From Rutpela maculata (Eukaryota > Arthropoda > Insecta > Coleoptera > Cerambycidae): a stretch of 64,000 nucleotides of DNA. Below, piece by piece: positions 63,190-64,000 of the stretch (position 1 is its first letter; the number at the start of each line of letters is the position of its first letter). The notes under the pieces were generated by a model. That model was not told the DNA's origin, did no database searches, and saw only the letters and a list, made by a program, of their open reading frames with translations. A program made the position numbers and the translations under genes. Location of the stretch: positions 45,398,842 through 45,462,841 of the forward strand of contig OW386294.2 in NCBI GenBank assembly GCA_936432065.2, read 5' to 3'.

Positions 63190-64000
63190 AAATGCATTTT
63201 TGCTATTTGATCATTTGAATTAAACGTTCATTCTACTTTGTTGATTCGAATACATTGTTCTATAGAAGCTTGTATATGATTCGTACTGAATGTTTAAATC
63301 GATTCAGAAATGTGCTGTTACGATCCGATGACATGGTAAAACATGCTTTAACGTCGTCGAATCAAAAAATGTTGTTAACAAAAGTTCCTAGTCATGACAT
63401 TTCTAGGCGAAAAGGTCTCTTGGGAAAATCTCGTAAAACCCACCGTTATGGAAAAAACTCACTTCAAAATGCATTTTTGCTATTTGATCATTTGAAGTAA
63501 ACGTACACTATACTTTGTTGAGTCGAATACAACGTTCTATGTATGCTTGTAAATGATTCGTATTGAATGTTTAACTCGATTCAAAATTGTGCATTTACTA
63601 TCCGATGACATGATAAAACATGCTTTAACGTCGTCGAATCAAAAAATGTTGTTAACAGAAGTTCCTAGTCATGAATTTTCTAGGCGAAAAGGTCTCTTGG
63701 GAAAATCTCGTAAAACCCACCGTTACCGAAAAAACTCACTTCAAAATGCATTTTTGCTATTTGATCATTTGAAGTAAACGTTGATTCTACTTTGTTGATT
63801 CGAATACATTGTTCTATAGAAGCTTGTATATGATTCGTACTGAATGTTTAAATCGATTTAGAAATGTGCTGTTACGATCCGATGACATGGTAAAACATGC
63901 TTTAACGTCGTCGAATCAAAAAATGTTGTTAACAAAAGTTCCTAGTCATGACTTTTCTAGGCGAAAAGGTCTCTTGGGAAAATCTCGTAAAACCCACCGT
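63190..64000 (+). repeat. Satellite B block repeated from 59,037-59,847
   Basis: A run of units (b with GACATTTCTAGG, then a2 with CAGAAG and GAATTTTCTAGG, then b with ATCGATTTAGAAATG) occurs at 59,102-59,847 and again at 63,255-64,000. The offset is 4,153 bp, which is 15 monomers minus the 2-bp deletion. The flanking linker GAATTAAACGTTCATTC is shared too. The unit to the left is type a in the first copy and type b in the second, which marks the limit of the shared block. A small private change, TTGGGGAAAT at 59,821, is absent in the second copy. Confidence 0.82.

Larger units (their letters stand above)
58672..64000 (+). repeat. Satellite B: 277-bp tandem array
   Basis: Head-to-tail 277-bp monomers, counted from the phase point CAAAAGTTCC (CAGAAGTTCC in some units). 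Starts occur at 58,672 and then every 277 bp to 62,273. One 275-bp unit follows, and then starts at 62,548, 62,825, 63,102, 63,379 and 63,656. A 68-bp piece from 63,933 runs off the right edge. That makes 19 complete units. The monomer shares no clear similarity with satellite A and is not visibly made of smaller repeats. It holds several short palindromes. Each unit has a 74-81 codon open frame on the + strand, discussed under rejected items. I do not recognise the family. Confidence 0.96.

Noticed and set aside
58846..63777. Eighteen open frames of 74-81 codons on the + strand, one per satellite B monomer, all with closely similar predicted peptides
   Set aside because: They repeat with the 277-bp period, restart in a new frame in each unit because 277 is not a multiple of 3, and stop in every unit at the same TAA. 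Differences between units include many amino-acid changes and one frameshift. No promoter, signal or known domain is visible. They are best explained as one chance frame copied by homogenisation.
1..64000. tRNA, rRNA, promoter, terminator or origin signals
   Set aside because: No cloverleaf, rRNA core or gene-associated element was recognised. TATA-like and A/T runs occur in every monomer and carry no specific information.

Overview
This 64-kb window is satellite DNA throughout. I see no protein-coding gene, RNA gene, transposon or CRISPR array. It holds two unrelated head-to-tail tandem arrays that meet at one abrupt junction near 58,672-58,675. Megabase-type satellite with higher-order structure is typical of eukaryotic centromeric or pericentromeric heterochromatin. 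A plant or an invertebrate is plausible. I do not recognise either monomer family, so I name no species.

Satellite A (1 to about 58,675) is built on four nested scales. (1) A sub-repeat of about 20 bp ends in CAAA. (2) Four sub-repeats make a monomer of 89 or 91 bp, with a 72-bp form that lacks one sub-repeat. (3) Monomers fall into two main classes, G-type (TTTCGTC) and T-type (TTTCTTC). They mostly alternate, giving dimers of about 178-180 bp. A specific nine-monomer order gives a higher-order repeat (HOR) of exactly 771 bp at several places. (4) Kilobase-scale segments are themselves tandemly duplicated, with offsets of 1,004, 1,751, 4,120, 5,584 and 8,605 bp. I traced these through rare shared variants. 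The + strand is C-rich and G-poor (24 C to 6 G in one counted monomer).

Satellite B (58,672 to 64,000, continuing past the window) is a 277-bp monomer present as 19 full units plus 68 bp. It has two main subfamilies (a and b) in a short-range HOR pattern. Each monomer carries the same 74-81 codon open frame. Because 277 is not a multiple of 3, and the frame restarts in every unit, I treat these frames as by-products of homogenised repeats and not as genes.

No gene pathway can be described. What the window does preserve is a record of unequal exchange: duplications in a readable relative order, a chimeric monomer at one breakpoint, sub-repeat gains and losses, private mutations toward the A/B edge, and a microhomology junction between two satellite families. 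All positions were read by eye. The duplication copies were spot-checked at marker variants and not aligned base by base.
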